64,000 bases of DNA from Callorhinus ursinus (Eukaryota > Chordata > Mammalia > Carnivora > Otariidae): the NCBI RefSeq assembly GCF_003265705.1, contig NW_020313005.1:13540782-13604781 (forward strand). Direction: 5' to 3'. Shown in pieces: positions 49,472-59,179 of this stretch. The number at the start of each line of letters is the position of its first letter. The first letter of the stretch is position 1. Below the pieces are notes generated by a model. The model did no database searches, was not told where the DNA came from, and saw nothing but the letters and a program-made list of their open reading frames with translations. The position numbers and the translations under genes are program-made.

Positions 49472-50708
49472 CTTGAAATGCAAAACAAAGTACTCCATTT
49501 ATTTTTAGGTGCACCACTAGCTAATACTAAAGTTTTCTTAACAGAATTGACACAGTGAAAGGGGATTTTAAAATAGAAGTGAATGTATACACACCCTTGA
49601 AAGACATGCAAATTAAACTTGGTGTACTGTTACTGGATTCACCACATTTGCAAGTTATTAGTCATTCATCAGCAGCACCAACATAAAAGAATATATAATT
49701 TTATGTTCAGGAAAGCAAAGGTTCATTGGTTCTGTTAAAAAAATATTTCTGCAAAACTCCTTATATAGAACAATAAATTTACTCTTTGAAAAATGAAATG
49801 TTATTCCCTTCCTGTAGCCTGGGTAACTATAAACACGGTTTTAAGGGTTCAGTGGTACTTAGCAATGCTTTTGTTTTGAGTTTTTAACAAACCCCTAATG
49901 ATTGTTTACTTACACGAGTATATGTGTTTGCCATTTTAAAGAATTGTTCAATATATTGACACTGTTTTGCCCATTCACAGCAATAAGATTCTAAAGCGAA
50001 CATTCTTTAAAAATTCCACTACTTCAGTATGTAAATCAAAATGTTTTTGAAAACCTGTGTGAAAAAAGTTGTAGCGAAACCGAAACAATCTATTATTGTA
50101 TTCTATTAATACAGTGCACTGGTAGTGATTGATGTTTAAATCCATAATGTAAACATATTACACACAACTTTAGCCTTGAGATTCGTATGAAAATTAAGCC
50201 ATTAAATGTCCCAATCCGTGAAGTTATGCTTTCAGTTCTGGCAAGCTACCATACATCAACTACCACCCCTCCAGGAGGATCCGTGCCTTAAAGTCTCTTC
50301 TCCAAGAAAGACAATCCCGGTAAATGTCCTTCTAAGAAAATAACCGTTTTATAAAGCCCCCAACTCGCTGCGCTTTTTCCGCTCCACTGCGGCACCTAGA
50401 ATGACGTTGCACATTTTAAATCAGGGCTAGTTTTGCCTCGCAGATTTGGAAAGTTTAGAAAATATTTTTGAGGAGGCACGCTCCAAAAAAAGGCATATTA
50501 TGCGCCCCCTTTGTGTCCCTAAAATAGTAAGGAGAGGAGGGAAGTAAAAGGAAACCAAATTACCCTTGTGCTCCGCCCCGACCACCCATCCTCTTGAGGC
50601 CACTCGGGTGAGTGGGACCCTGAGGGCCAAAAGCTAGCGGCGACGAACTGGCTGGTCCGCTATTCGCGAGACTCATAGGAATCCCCGCGCCCCGCCCGGG
50701 GCCCTTAC
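49472..50708. other. PGR intron 1 (1,237 bp)
   Basis: Donor G|GTAAGGGCC at 50708 and acceptor at 49472. The first 350 bases after the donor (about 50360-50708) continue the CpG-rich zone. The rest is AT-rich with no repeat recognised, unlike introns 2 and 3. Confidence 0.9.
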
Positions 50709-52336
50709 CTCAGGTAGTTGAGATAAGGCTGGTAGACCTGCGGCAAGCCCTCTTTGAGCACCGCGGCCTGGTAGCCGAGCTGCGGGAGCCCGTTGAGGCT
50801 GAGCTGCGGGTAGAGCGCAGGGGCCGCCCCCGCAGCGACAGCAGAAGCGGAGGTGGAGGCACCGTCCCGGGGCAGCAGGCAAGCGCCTGCGCCTGGCGCC
50901 TTGCAGGGCGGCGGAGCAAACGGGCCCTGCTGGGGCGGCGCGCCCTCGGCTTTGTACAAGATGCACTCTAGGGTCGACCCCGACGAGGACACCGAGGAGA
51001 CAGAGGCACTGGCGGGTGCGGCGGCCACCACCGCCGCTTCCGTGGGTCTGGACGATGGAGCTCGCGGAGGTAGCGGCTGCAGAGCCAGCGGCAAATCCGG
51101 GAAAACAGCGGGATTAGGACCCGCCACCAGGTATTGCCGCGGGGAGCGCACAGCTGCCTCGGTGCCTTCCTCTTCCTCCTTGATCTTCAGGGCAGGCGGC
51201 TGGAAGTCGCCATAAAGCTGGAACCCATCGTCCTTGGGCTCGGCGTCGGGCGGGTATGCACAGTCGGAGAAGTCGCTGGCAGCTACCTGGGTGGACGAAG
51301 CCGAGGGCGAGCCCCGCGGCGGGGCAAAGGCGCTGATAGCCGCAGCCCCGCCGTCATAGTTCTCCCCTTCCAGCAGTTGCCGGGTGCGGGCGGCCAGGAA
51401 GGCCGAGTTGAGGGGCAGAATGGGCACGTGGATAAAATCCATCATCGTGGTGGCCAACGGGGAGCACCCGGGCGCCGCGGGAGCGTCCTGCTCCGCCAGG
51501 GAGACCTTGGGAGCCAAAAAGCGGGAATCTTCCTTGGGGACCAGGGTGACGCCTCCTGTGGCCACTCCAGGAGCGGTGGCCGCAGCTCCTCCTGCAGCTA
51601 CCGTGCCTCCCAGAGGCCGGGATCTGCCTTTCAGAAGCGGACCCACGGAGCCCTCGGACTCGAAGCCATCCTCCTCCTCTACGTCCACCACAGCCGGCTG
51701 CGGTGTCGGTTTCACTGCTGCCCCCCGCCAAGGAGGGTTCCCAGAGGTCAGGGGCAACAGCTGCCGGGACGGTGACAGGCCCCTGGGCAGCACTTTATGG
51801 GCAGTTGCCCTCCCGGAGCTGTCGCCAGCCTTGCTCTCTGGCCGGCTCATCAGCGGGGACGACACCCCCTGGGTGGTGGGGGCAACCCGGGGTTCTTCGG
51901 GAAGCTTGGAGCCAAACAGGCACCAAGGGCTGGTGGACTCACAAGCAGGAGGGCTGGCGTGGCTCTGCCCCGGGCCTGCGGGCTCCAGTAGCGTGTCCAA
52001 GACACTGTCCAGCAGCCCTCTGTCTTTTTCTGGGGGTCTAGAGCTGTGAGCTCCTGCACCGCTTGTGGCTTCTACTCTGGGATACGCCCCCTCCACGTCT
52101 GACAGCGGCTGCTGGTCCTGAGTTTTCCCGTCCGCGTTCTGTCCCTGGCAGGGCCGAGGGAAGAGCAGCCCGTCTAAGGAGATGGGTATGGCCGAAACTA
52201 CAGGGGAGGCGTCCGAGGTCTGACTCGCCTTGAAGGAGCCAGCGTCCCCGCGCCCCGACAGAGGCGATCCGACCCGTGTGGGCGCGCCGCCCGCCACGTG
52301 GGGAGCCTGGGAATCCTTTGCCTTCGGCTCTGTCAT
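50709..52336 (-). CDS. PGR: Progesterone receptor, coding part of exon 1 (PR-B N-terminal domain)
   Basis: Encodes residues 1-542 plus two bases of codon 543 of the progesterone-activated nuclear receptor, a ligand-dependent transcription factor. The start ATG at 52336 opens [14 protein letters not shown], matching the human PR-B start, with G at -3. Residues 1-162 are the PR-B-specific segment with AF3: LXXLL motifs at L54-L58 (LDGLL) and L113-L117 (LDTLL), and W138. M163 (51850) is the PR-A start. Other marks are the conserved [13 protein letters not shown] block (298-310), the sumoylation motif IKEE at K386, a proline-rich SH3-ligand region at 420-425 that differs from human, and the AF1 region with [32 protein letters not shown] conservation. 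The exon ends NYLR with donor GTAAGG. No frameshift or stop is present. The human region is 546 residues by my recollection, so length is normal. Confidence 0.99.
51848..51850 (-). promoter_or_regulatory. PGR: PR-A start codon (M163)
   Basis: ATG in the same frame as PR-B within [17 protein letters not shown], at the position of human M165. Its context (-3 is C, +4 is A) is weaker than that of the PR-B ATG. In other mammals PR-A is made mainly from transcripts starting downstream of the PR-B ATG or by internal initiation. Confidence 0.88.
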
Positions 52337-52501
52337 GACGACCTGAACTCCCCTTTTTCTCCTCCCCTGTCCGTAAGGAGGAGGGATAGAGGAAGGAGGA
52401 GGAAGTGTGGGAAATATAGGAGCAGCGGGAGGAGAAAGTTAAGTTGAATTTGGCTGGACTCTGTGGGGCGGGGTGGGGGATCTCCACCTCCCGGGTCGGT
52501 A

Positions 52502-52518
52502 GGGGGCGGCGCTGGTCA
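52502..52518 (-). promoter_or_regulatory. PGR: Half-ERE next to a GC box in the PR-A promoter region
   Basis: Reads TGACC-agc-GCCGCCCCC on the minus strand. It corresponds to the human composite of an estrogen-response half-site with two Sp1 sites. The half-site and first GC box are kept. Where human has a second GC box this sequence reads CCTACCGACC, which no longer fits Sp1. Confidence 0.6.
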
Positions 52519-52539
52519 GCTACTGCCTTTGCCCTCCAT
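52516..52539 (-). CDS. Seven-codon upstream ORF in the PGR leader
   Basis: ATG at 52539-52537, stop TGA at 52518-52516, encoding MEGKGSS. Human has an ORF of the same length and similar sequence at this place as far as I recall. The ATG has C at -3 and G at +4. Its stop codon overlaps the TGACC half-ERE. Translation is unproven; such ORFs usually lower initiation at the main start. Confidence 0.5.
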   Translation of the reverse strand: MEGKGSS

Positions 52540-53052
52540 CTGGTAGGCAGAGGAAGGGTGGCAGTCAGGTGGGGAGAACAGGAGAAGGTAGTCTCCTAGC
52601 TGGGATAGTTCTCCGACTTCAGTCGGAGGACCGGAGGCGCAGAGTACTCACAATTCCAGCACTCGAGTGGCGGTGACTTCGAAAGCAATTACGTGCGCGG
52701 CTCTCTCTCCCGACTTTTTCTCCGGCTTCAAAGCGGAGCGTGTCTTGTAGCTCCCAATCCCTGACTGCGTTCCACTTTCCTTCTCATTAAAACTTTGGGG
52801 CTACTTGGACTTCTCGCTACAGCCCATTCTCAAAAACAGTCGGGTTTCTGCCTCCTCCCAATAAATAGCGGGCGACAATCATCCCTGGAGCTCTCACGTT
52901 TCTCGGCAGTTCAGGAGGACGTAACGTCTGTACTTATATATTTCACTCAAGTGCTGAGGGAAACTAGTTTGCATTGAGAATGCTGCTTACACATCATATC
53001 CTCGAACACAAATAATACTAAGCTTAACTGGAGTAATGACAGCTGTAGCCTG

Positions 53053-53200
53053 GCCCCACCGCTTTCTAATGACGCCTCCGCCCTATCGGGATGCCCCGCC
53101 CAAAGCCCCTCCCTACACCAATGACGCACCTGATCTGAAATTCTGGATTTGGTGTCCTCAACCACTAGTCTGAATTCCACTCTGAACGGCAGGTGCTGTG
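53053..53200 (-). promoter_or_regulatory. PGR: PGR distal (PR-B) promoter region
   Basis: The region just upstream of the inferred cap holds GC boxes at 53076-53083 (cctccgcc) and 53092-53100 (gccccgcc), a CCAAT at 53118-53122 (plus strand) and two 'atgacgc' CRE-like half sites at 53068 and 53121. No TATA box is seen at the expected distance. Confidence 0.55.
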
Positions 53201-54339
53201 GAATGGAACTTCATAAACATATTAAGATATTGTACTACCAATTAAGAATCATGCTCAATCTAACTGGAAAAACGAATGGATTCTTTCAGGATTTCAGTTT
53301 TGTAAAGATTTAACATGGAGAAAGATATTGGCTATGTTAAAGAAGATATCAAGGATGATCCTAAATAATATAAAAGAGATTCTCTCTGTTATGACTTCCA
53401 TGAAAGTGAGTACTTTCAAATTTCTCTTAATACAACCAAGATGTCCTGCTCCTCTGGAACAGTCCTCAATGTGGCAGAGAAATTTGGGAGTGGAAGGTAG
53501 TTGATAATACCTCTTCACCGGTTCTGAAGTTTAGAGGTTGTGTGTCGTATCTTGATTTGTCTAAGGAATTTATTCCAACTTTTATTAACTAGTACTTTAA
53601 GGAAAGTTTCCCTTAGCTCCAGCTTATATTCTGTGCTATATCATAAGTCCCTCAAGAGAGATGGTGAATAGTATTTTCTCCCCCAACATATTTATTCTTA
53701 AAAATAATTATCTTTGAGGTTTATTGTTTAAGAAGATCACCTCTTATTTTATAAGATATAATAGGGAGAGGGGGAGAATATTGCAATATATTTGAGGTAC
53801 TAACAATCTCTGCTGAACCCAAGACCATTGGTTATCTTGATGTCATCCTAAATGCCATGTTCAAAACTGAATTAATCATTTAAAAAGTTCCTCAAGATCC
53901 TATCTGTGCTGATGCCCCACAGGTTCTCTCAGCCAGATATAGAGAATACAGTGGAAGATTCCAAGACTCCAGGATGGGCAGAACTACTAGAGGTAAAGAT
54001 CTTGGATCCCTAAATCACCTGGGGCAGGTCTACGTGAGTGAGAAATAAAGCTATATGATGTAGGCCACTGGATTTTGGAATTGATTGTTCTAACAATTAG
54101 CTTATTCTGACAAATTTTGAATATAAAGGAGTTAGAGAGGTAGAAGAGGGGTGAAGCAAATTCTAGGAAGCAGATAGAGATGTCCATAGGACATCAAATG
54201 GGAAGACATAATATGGGAACTGCAAGGATGCCATTCATTATAGATGGAGCATAGGGTAAATATGGGAATGGAAGGGGATGAGACTAGAGAGGTGAACCAA
54301 TTTATTAATACTGCCATTGTTGCTTTCAGGCTTTTTCTA
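53201..54339. other. Upstream flank, no gene seen
   Basis: No exon recognised on either strand. 53940-54115 ('ttggatccctaaatcacc', 'gagaaataaagctatatgatgtaggccactggattttgg') resembles the end of a common old repeat that I cannot name. Confidence 0.4.
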
Positions 54340-55118
54340 ATCTATTTTAAACCACTTAACATATTTTATTGAAATATAATTCACATACCATATAGTTCAC
54401 CCATTTTAACATACAATCTCATGGTTTTTAAGCATATTCACAGTTGTGTAACCACCATCACTATCAATTTTAGAACATTTGCATTACCCGCAAAATAATC
54501 CTCATACCCATTAATAATCACTCCTCAATCCTCCCACCCCAAATCTACCAGCAGCCACAATCTACTTTTCTTCTCTCTGAATTTACCTATTCTGGGCATT
54601 TCATGTCATATAAATGGACTCATACTGTATGTGGTCTTTTTTTGATGGCTTCTTTCACTTAGCATAATGTTTTCAAGGTTCAGCCATGTTGTAGCATGTA
54701 TCAGTACTTCATTCTTTTCTAAATAATATTTCATTGTGTGGATATACCGCATTTTATTTATCCATTTACTGGTTGTTGGACATTTGGGTGGTTTCTACTT
54801 TAGGTTATTATGAATAATCCTCCTATGAACATCCATGTATAAGTTTTTGTATGAACATATATTTTCATTTCTCTTGGATATAACTAGGAGTAGAATTGCT
54901 GGGTCATATGGTAACTCTAGGTTTCACCCTCTGAAGAACTGCCAGACGGTTTTCCAAAGAGACCACACATTTTATATTCCCACCAGGAGTGGATGAGGGT
55001 TCCAATTTCTCCACATTCTTGGCAACACCTGTTTGTCTTTTTTATTATAGCCTGCATAGTGTGTGTGAATTGGCATCTCATTATGGTTTTAATTTATATT
55101 TCCCTGATGGTTAATGCC
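54340..55118 (-). mobile_element. Old L1 LINE 3' end
   Basis: Complement of an L1M 3' region: 'tattgaaatataattcacataccatatagttcaccc', 'tgtagcatgtatcagtacttcatt', 'attgctgggtcatatggtaactct', 'cccaccaggagtggatgagggttcc', 'tatttccctgatggttaatg'. Confidence 0.85.
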
Positions 55119-55134
55119 ATAGAATCTGTAGAAT

Positions 55135-55340
55135 TTGTACCATCTGGAGAGCACTACCAGGTAGTCTTCTAAGGCCTTTACATGTGTTAATTTATTTAAT
55201 CCTTCAACAGTCCTGTAAAGTAGACACTATTATCTCCATTTCATAGTTGAGAAAATTGAGGCATCGAGTAGCCCAAAATTATAAAGACAGTAGCATAGCC
55301 AGATTTGAACCCAGGTGATCAAATGTCAGTCTTCTTAGGG
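55135..55340 (-). mobile_element. MIR SINE
   Basis: Complement of MIR in order: 'aatttatttaatccttcaacag', 'tatctccatttcatagttgagaaaattgaggc', 'gtagcatagccagatttgaacccagg'. Confidence 0.75.
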
Positions 55341-55744
55341 GTCTGAGTTTTAAATAGCAGATGGCTTAGAATTTGGTTTTCAGATTGCTATAGCCATAAA
55401 ATTGGCACTAGGCTTCATTTTAAATGGCAAACTGTATTTGGCTCAATTTTGACTGGTCATAAAAATTCCCTTAAGCTAACAGACTGACTAGTTTGTTTCC
55501 ATAAGATTTAAAATCTTGAGGTACGAAAACAATAATAAAGATGCCCAGCACTTCCTTTCATTATGCCATGAAATTTAATGCTGGGTGATGAGGCATTGTT
55601 CGCACAGTAATTCTCAAATATAAGAATTTTGAGTGAAACAAAATTTACTGGTTAAATTCGGATGTGAGAGGGCAAACTCCAAATATTCTTGGAGACTATT
55701 TTTGGAGAAGAGAATTCAAATTTAGAAGTTTGTTTATACTTTGA
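55341..55744. other. Upstream flank, no feature seen
   Basis: No gene or named repeat recognised. Confidence 0.35.
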
Positions 55745-56040
55745 AAAAAAAAGCTTTATTAAAGTATAATTGTCAAACAATAAGCTGCACATATTTAAAT
55801 GTACATTTTGTGAAGTTTTGACATATTTATGTACCTGTGAAACATTCACCACAAACAAGATGATAAATAAACCCTTTTGCACCAGAAGTTTCCTCACACC
55901 ACTTTTTAATCCCTTCCTACTGCTCTTTCCTATCCTCTCCCATCTCTGTCATTCGCCATTTGTCCCCAGGCAACTATTAATCTGCTTTCTGTCACCATAT
56001 ATTAGGTTTTGTTTTTTTTAATTCATAGCTGATTTATTAA
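55745..56040 (-). mobile_element. Old L1 LINE 3' end
   Basis: 'ttattaaagtataattgtcaaa', 'gtgaagttttgacatatttatgtacctgtgaa', 'ttcaccacaaacaagatgat' match the complement of an L1MA-like tail region. Confidence 0.7.
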
Positions 56041-56099
56041 ACATGTTAAATTATACAGCTGCATATATTATTTGGGACTGTCTCCTCTAATTTTTTTTT

Positions 56100-57050
56100 T
56101 TACTGATAGCCTTTACTTTTTAGAACAGTGTTAGATTTACAGAGAAATTAAGCAGATAGTACAGACAGTTCCTCTATATCCTCTGTATAGTGTCTCCTAT
56201 TAACATCTTATATTAATATGGTATATCTGTTATAACTAATGAACTAATATTGATATAATTCCTTAGTTTCTATCTAATGTTCTTTTCTTTCCAGGGTGTT
56301 ATCCAGGATACCACATTATACTGTTGCCATGTCTCCTTAGGCTCCTCTTGGCTGTGACAGTTTCTCAGACTTTCCTTTTTTTTTTTTTTTTTTTTTTTTT
56401 TGATGATGTTAACAGTCCTGAGGAGTCTGGTATGGCATATTGCAGGAAGCCTTTTTAACGGAATTTTATGTTTTCCTCATGATTAGACTAGGCTTATGGG
56501 TTTTGAGGAGGAAAATCACAGCAGTAAATACCATATTGATTACATGGTACATACTGACAACCAGACTTAATAATATTGATGTTAACCATAATCACCTGGC
56601 TGACATAGTATTTTTCAGGTTTTTTCAATGCACAATTACTCTGTTTTGTTTTTTTTTTTCCCTCTTTCCATACTGAGATCTTTAGAAGGAAGTCACTATG
56701 AGTAGCCCACATTTAAGGGAATGTGGGGGAGTAGGGTGTTATGCTTTTCCTCCTTTAGGGTGGAATATATACATAACTAATTTGGAATTCTTCTGCATGG
56801 AAGATTTAACTCTTCTTCCCCATTTACTATTTCTTTGGTCTTTTATTTATATCAGTATGGGCTCATGGATATTTGTCTTATATTTTGGATTATAATTCAA
56901 TACTACTTTATTTTGTTGCTCAAGTTGCTTAAGCTTTGAGCGTTGGGAGCTTGTGTGTGTGTGTGTGTGCGCGCATGCGTGCGTGTGTGTGCACATTAGT
57001 GCGTTAGTGCTTTCTTACTTCCTACCATTACAAGATGCTCCAGACTTATC
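56100..57050 (-). mobile_element. Ancient L1 (L1M) 3' UTR
   Basis: Long ordered match to an old L1 3' UTR: 'ggataccacattatactgttgccatgtctccttaggctcc', 'tgacagtttctcagactttcc', 'cctcatgattagactaggcttatgggttttgaggagg', 'gatcacctggctga'-like segment, 'aatttggaattcttctgcatgg', 'caatactactttattttgttgctcaa', 'acaagatgctccagacttatcttg'. A T-run (56381-56400) and a TG/CG tract interrupt it. Confidence 0.8.
56952..56994. repeat. (TG)n/(CG)n alternating tract
   Basis: Strict purine-pyrimidine alternation with TG and GC steps (tgtgtgtgcgcgcatgcgtg…), a Z-DNA-prone sequence. Confidence 0.9.
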
Positions 57051-57979
57051 TTGTCTATTTCCTGCCCCAGTCCTAGAATTAGTAATTTACTGGAAAATGA
57101 TATTAGAAATGAAGATTGGGTGCTAAATGTGTTCTACATTTATTTTTATTTCTTAAAACCTTATGTAATGCAGTGTATGCTTTTTTTTCATTTAGCTTCT
57201 TTTATTCAGCATAATTATTTTAAGATTCATCTACATTGCAGTATGTGTCATTATTCTTTTTACTGATGAATAGTAATCCATTGTGTGGATATACTATAGT
57301 TTGTTTATCCATTTACCTGTTGCTGAACATTTGGATTGTTTCCAGTGTTTTGATATTACAAATAAAACTACTATGAAATATGTGTACAAGTGTTGTATGG
57401 ACATATGTTTTACTTTCTCCTGAGTAAATACCTAAAAATATAATGGCTAGATAAATGGGTAGGTATACATTTAAATACCAAATAATTTTCCAAAGTGGTT
57501 GTATCATTTTACATTCCCACCAGCGGTATATTACAGTCCTAATTCTTCCATATCCCAGACAAAAATTGGCATGGTCAGTATTTTTAATTTTAGCAATTTA
57601 GCAAGTCTAATAGATATGTAGTGGTATCTCATTGTAGCTTTACTGCATTTCCCTAATGACTAATGATGTTAATGATGTTTTCATGTGCTTATTTGCCATT
57701 TCTGTATCTTCTGTGGTGTGTCTGTTTGAATACTTTGCTTTTTAAAAATTGCATTATTTCCTTATTGTTGAATTTTGAGAGTTCTTTATGAGTTCTGATG
57801 TAAGTCCATTGTCATATATGTGATTTAAAAATACTTCCTCCTAGTCTGTGCCTTATCTTTAAGTTCTCTTAACTGTCCTTTGAAGAGCAGATGTTTTTAA
57901 AATTGGTAAAGTCTAATTCATCAATTTATACTTTTATGAATTGTGCTTTCAGTGCCATAGTTAAAAAATCTTGCTTGTT

Positions 57980-58187
57980 GCTGGAGGGGAGGTGGGGGGG
58001 TATGGGGTAATTGGTTGATGGGCATTAAGGAAGGCCCTTGATGTGATGAACTCTGGGTGTTATATGCAACTGATGAATCACTGAATTCTACACTGAAATT
58101 AATAATACACTATATGTTAACTAGCTTGAATTTAAACAAAACAAAATAAAAATAAACATAAATTAAAAATAAAAGATCCTGCCAAAC
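57980..58187 (+). mobile_element. L1 3' UTR fragment
   Basis: Starts in the G-rich part ('ggaggggaggtggggggg') and runs to 'ctatatgttaactagcttgaattt' plus an A-rich tail. Flanks 'aaaaaatcttgct' and 'aaaagatcctgcc' look like a diverged target-site duplication. Confidence 0.85.
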
Positions 58188-58616
58188 GCAAGGTCACAAA
58201 AGTTTACTATTGTGTTTATTTCTGTTTTTATAGCTTTTGGTTTCACATTTATATCTGTGAATCATTTTAAGTTATTTTTTAATATAGTATGAAGTATAGA
58301 TCAAAGTTTTTTTGTTTGTTTTGCATATGGATATCCAGTTGTTTGTTCCAGCACCAGTTGCAGAAAGGAATATCCTTTCTAAATTGCCTTTGCACCATTG
58401 TTGAAAATGTTATTCATGTATATGGGGGTCTCTTTCTGGACTCTCCATTTTGTTTCACTGTGTTATTTGACAACCTTTAAGTCAACATTACACTATCTTG
58501 ATTGCTGTAGCCATATTGTAGGACTTGGATGCTTGAAGTGTTACTGCTCCAACTTTATTATTCTTTTTCAAAATTATTTTGGTTATTCTAGGTCTTTTGC
58601 ATTTCCATATGAGGGT

Positions 58617-58790
58617 TACAGAAAGGAGGGGGTGAGGGGATGGGGTAACCAGGTGATGAGTATTAAGGAGAGCATGTGTTATGATGAGCACTGGGTGTTA
58701 TATGGAACGAATGAACCACTGAACACTACATCAAAAACTAATGATGTACTATATGTTGGCTAACTGAACATAATTTAAAAAAGGAAAAAA
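58617..58790 (+). mobile_element. L1 3' UTR fragment
   Basis: 'ggaggggg…gatggggtaaccaggtgatgagtattaagg' to 'gatgtactatatgttggctaactgaa' and an A-rich tail. It faces the next, antisense copy tail to tail. Confidence 0.87.
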
Positions 58791-58814
58791 ATTAGAATCA
58801 GTTTACTTATTTTT

Positions 58815-58950
58815 ATTTTTTTATTTTTATGTTCAGTTAGCCACTGTATAGTACATCATTAGTCCTTGATGCAGCGTTCAACGATTCATTATTTAAATAC
58901 AACACTCAGTGCTCATCACAGCATATGCCCTCCTCAATACCCATCACCCT
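58815..58950 (-). mobile_element. L1 3' UTR fragment, antisense to its neighbour
   Basis: Begins in a T-rich tail, then 'gttcagttagccactgtatagtacatcattag', 'caacactcagtgctcatcac', 'cctcctcaatacccatcaccc'. Together with 58690-58776 it forms an imperfect inverted repeat. Confidence 0.87.
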
Positions 58951-59179
58951 GTTATTTCTTCAAATGGGGCTACTGTGATAATAATTGGGATTGAAATGAA
59001 ATAGATCAACTTGGAAAGGAATTGAAGTCTCATCAACATTAAGTCTTCCATCTTTATTTCTTTAGGCCTAATTTCTCTCAGTGATGTTTTGAAAATTTCA
59101 CTGTATAGATCTTTCACATCTTTTGTCAGATTTATCTCCAATTATTTCATATTTTGATGCGATTATGAATGGTCTCTGT

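Larger units (their letters stand above)
50630..52760. promoter_or_regulatory. CpG island over PGR exon 1
   Basis: GC-rich and dense in CG dinucleotides, in sharp contrast with the AT-rich flanks. It covers the PR-A and PR-B start codons and most of the leader. PGR exon 1 is a known methylation-controlled island in human tissue; here the extent is judged by eye. Confidence 0.85.
52337..53052 (-). promoter_or_regulatory. PGR: PGR 5' leader (exon 1 UTR)
   Basis: About 716 bp that align by eye, in the same order, with the long human PGR leader. Anchors include 'gacagctgtag' at the cap side (53040s), 'attctcaatgcaaactag', 'cttgagtgaaat', 'gattgtcgcccgc', 'gagaatgggctgta', 'gagaaaaagtcgggaga', 'gtgagtactctgcg', 'gaccagcgccgcc' and 'caggtcgtc' before the ATG. 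The cap position is set by that similarity, not seen directly. It contains several upstream ATGs with short ORFs, for example at 52974, 52537-52539, and others near 52885, 52827 and 52783. Confidence 0.75.
57130..59160 (-). mobile_element. Ancient L1 LINE (ORF2 part) with two young L1 pieces in it
   Basis: Complement of L1M ORF2 C-terminal coding and RT-end sequence: 'tttatccatttacctgttgctgaacatttgg', 'cattttacattcccaccagc', 'atctcattgtagctttactgcatttccct', 'gttctttatgagttctgatg', 'cagttgtttgttccagcaccag', 'ttctaggtcttttgcatttccatatgag', 'gattgaaatgaaatagatcaac'. Younger L1 3' ends interrupt it at 57980-58187, 58617-58790 and 58815-58950. Confidence 0.82.

Noticed and set aside
50673..50966. 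Other minus-strand frames within exon 1 and the leader (50673-50966, 51354-51731, 52038-52487)
   Set aside because: Out of frame with PGR, low-complexity Arg/Ala/Pro-rich, no independent support.
51134..52049. Long plus-strand open frames opposite PGR exon 1 (213 and 221 codons)
   Set aside because: Stops are rare on both strands of GC-rich sequence, and the products show no recognisable domain. They are antisense shadows of the PGR coding region.
54340..55118. Endogenous retrovirus or LTR element in the upstream flank
   Set aside because: The recognisable phrases belong to L1 3' regions; no LTR pair, primer-binding site or gag/pol/env sense was found here or elsewhere in the window.
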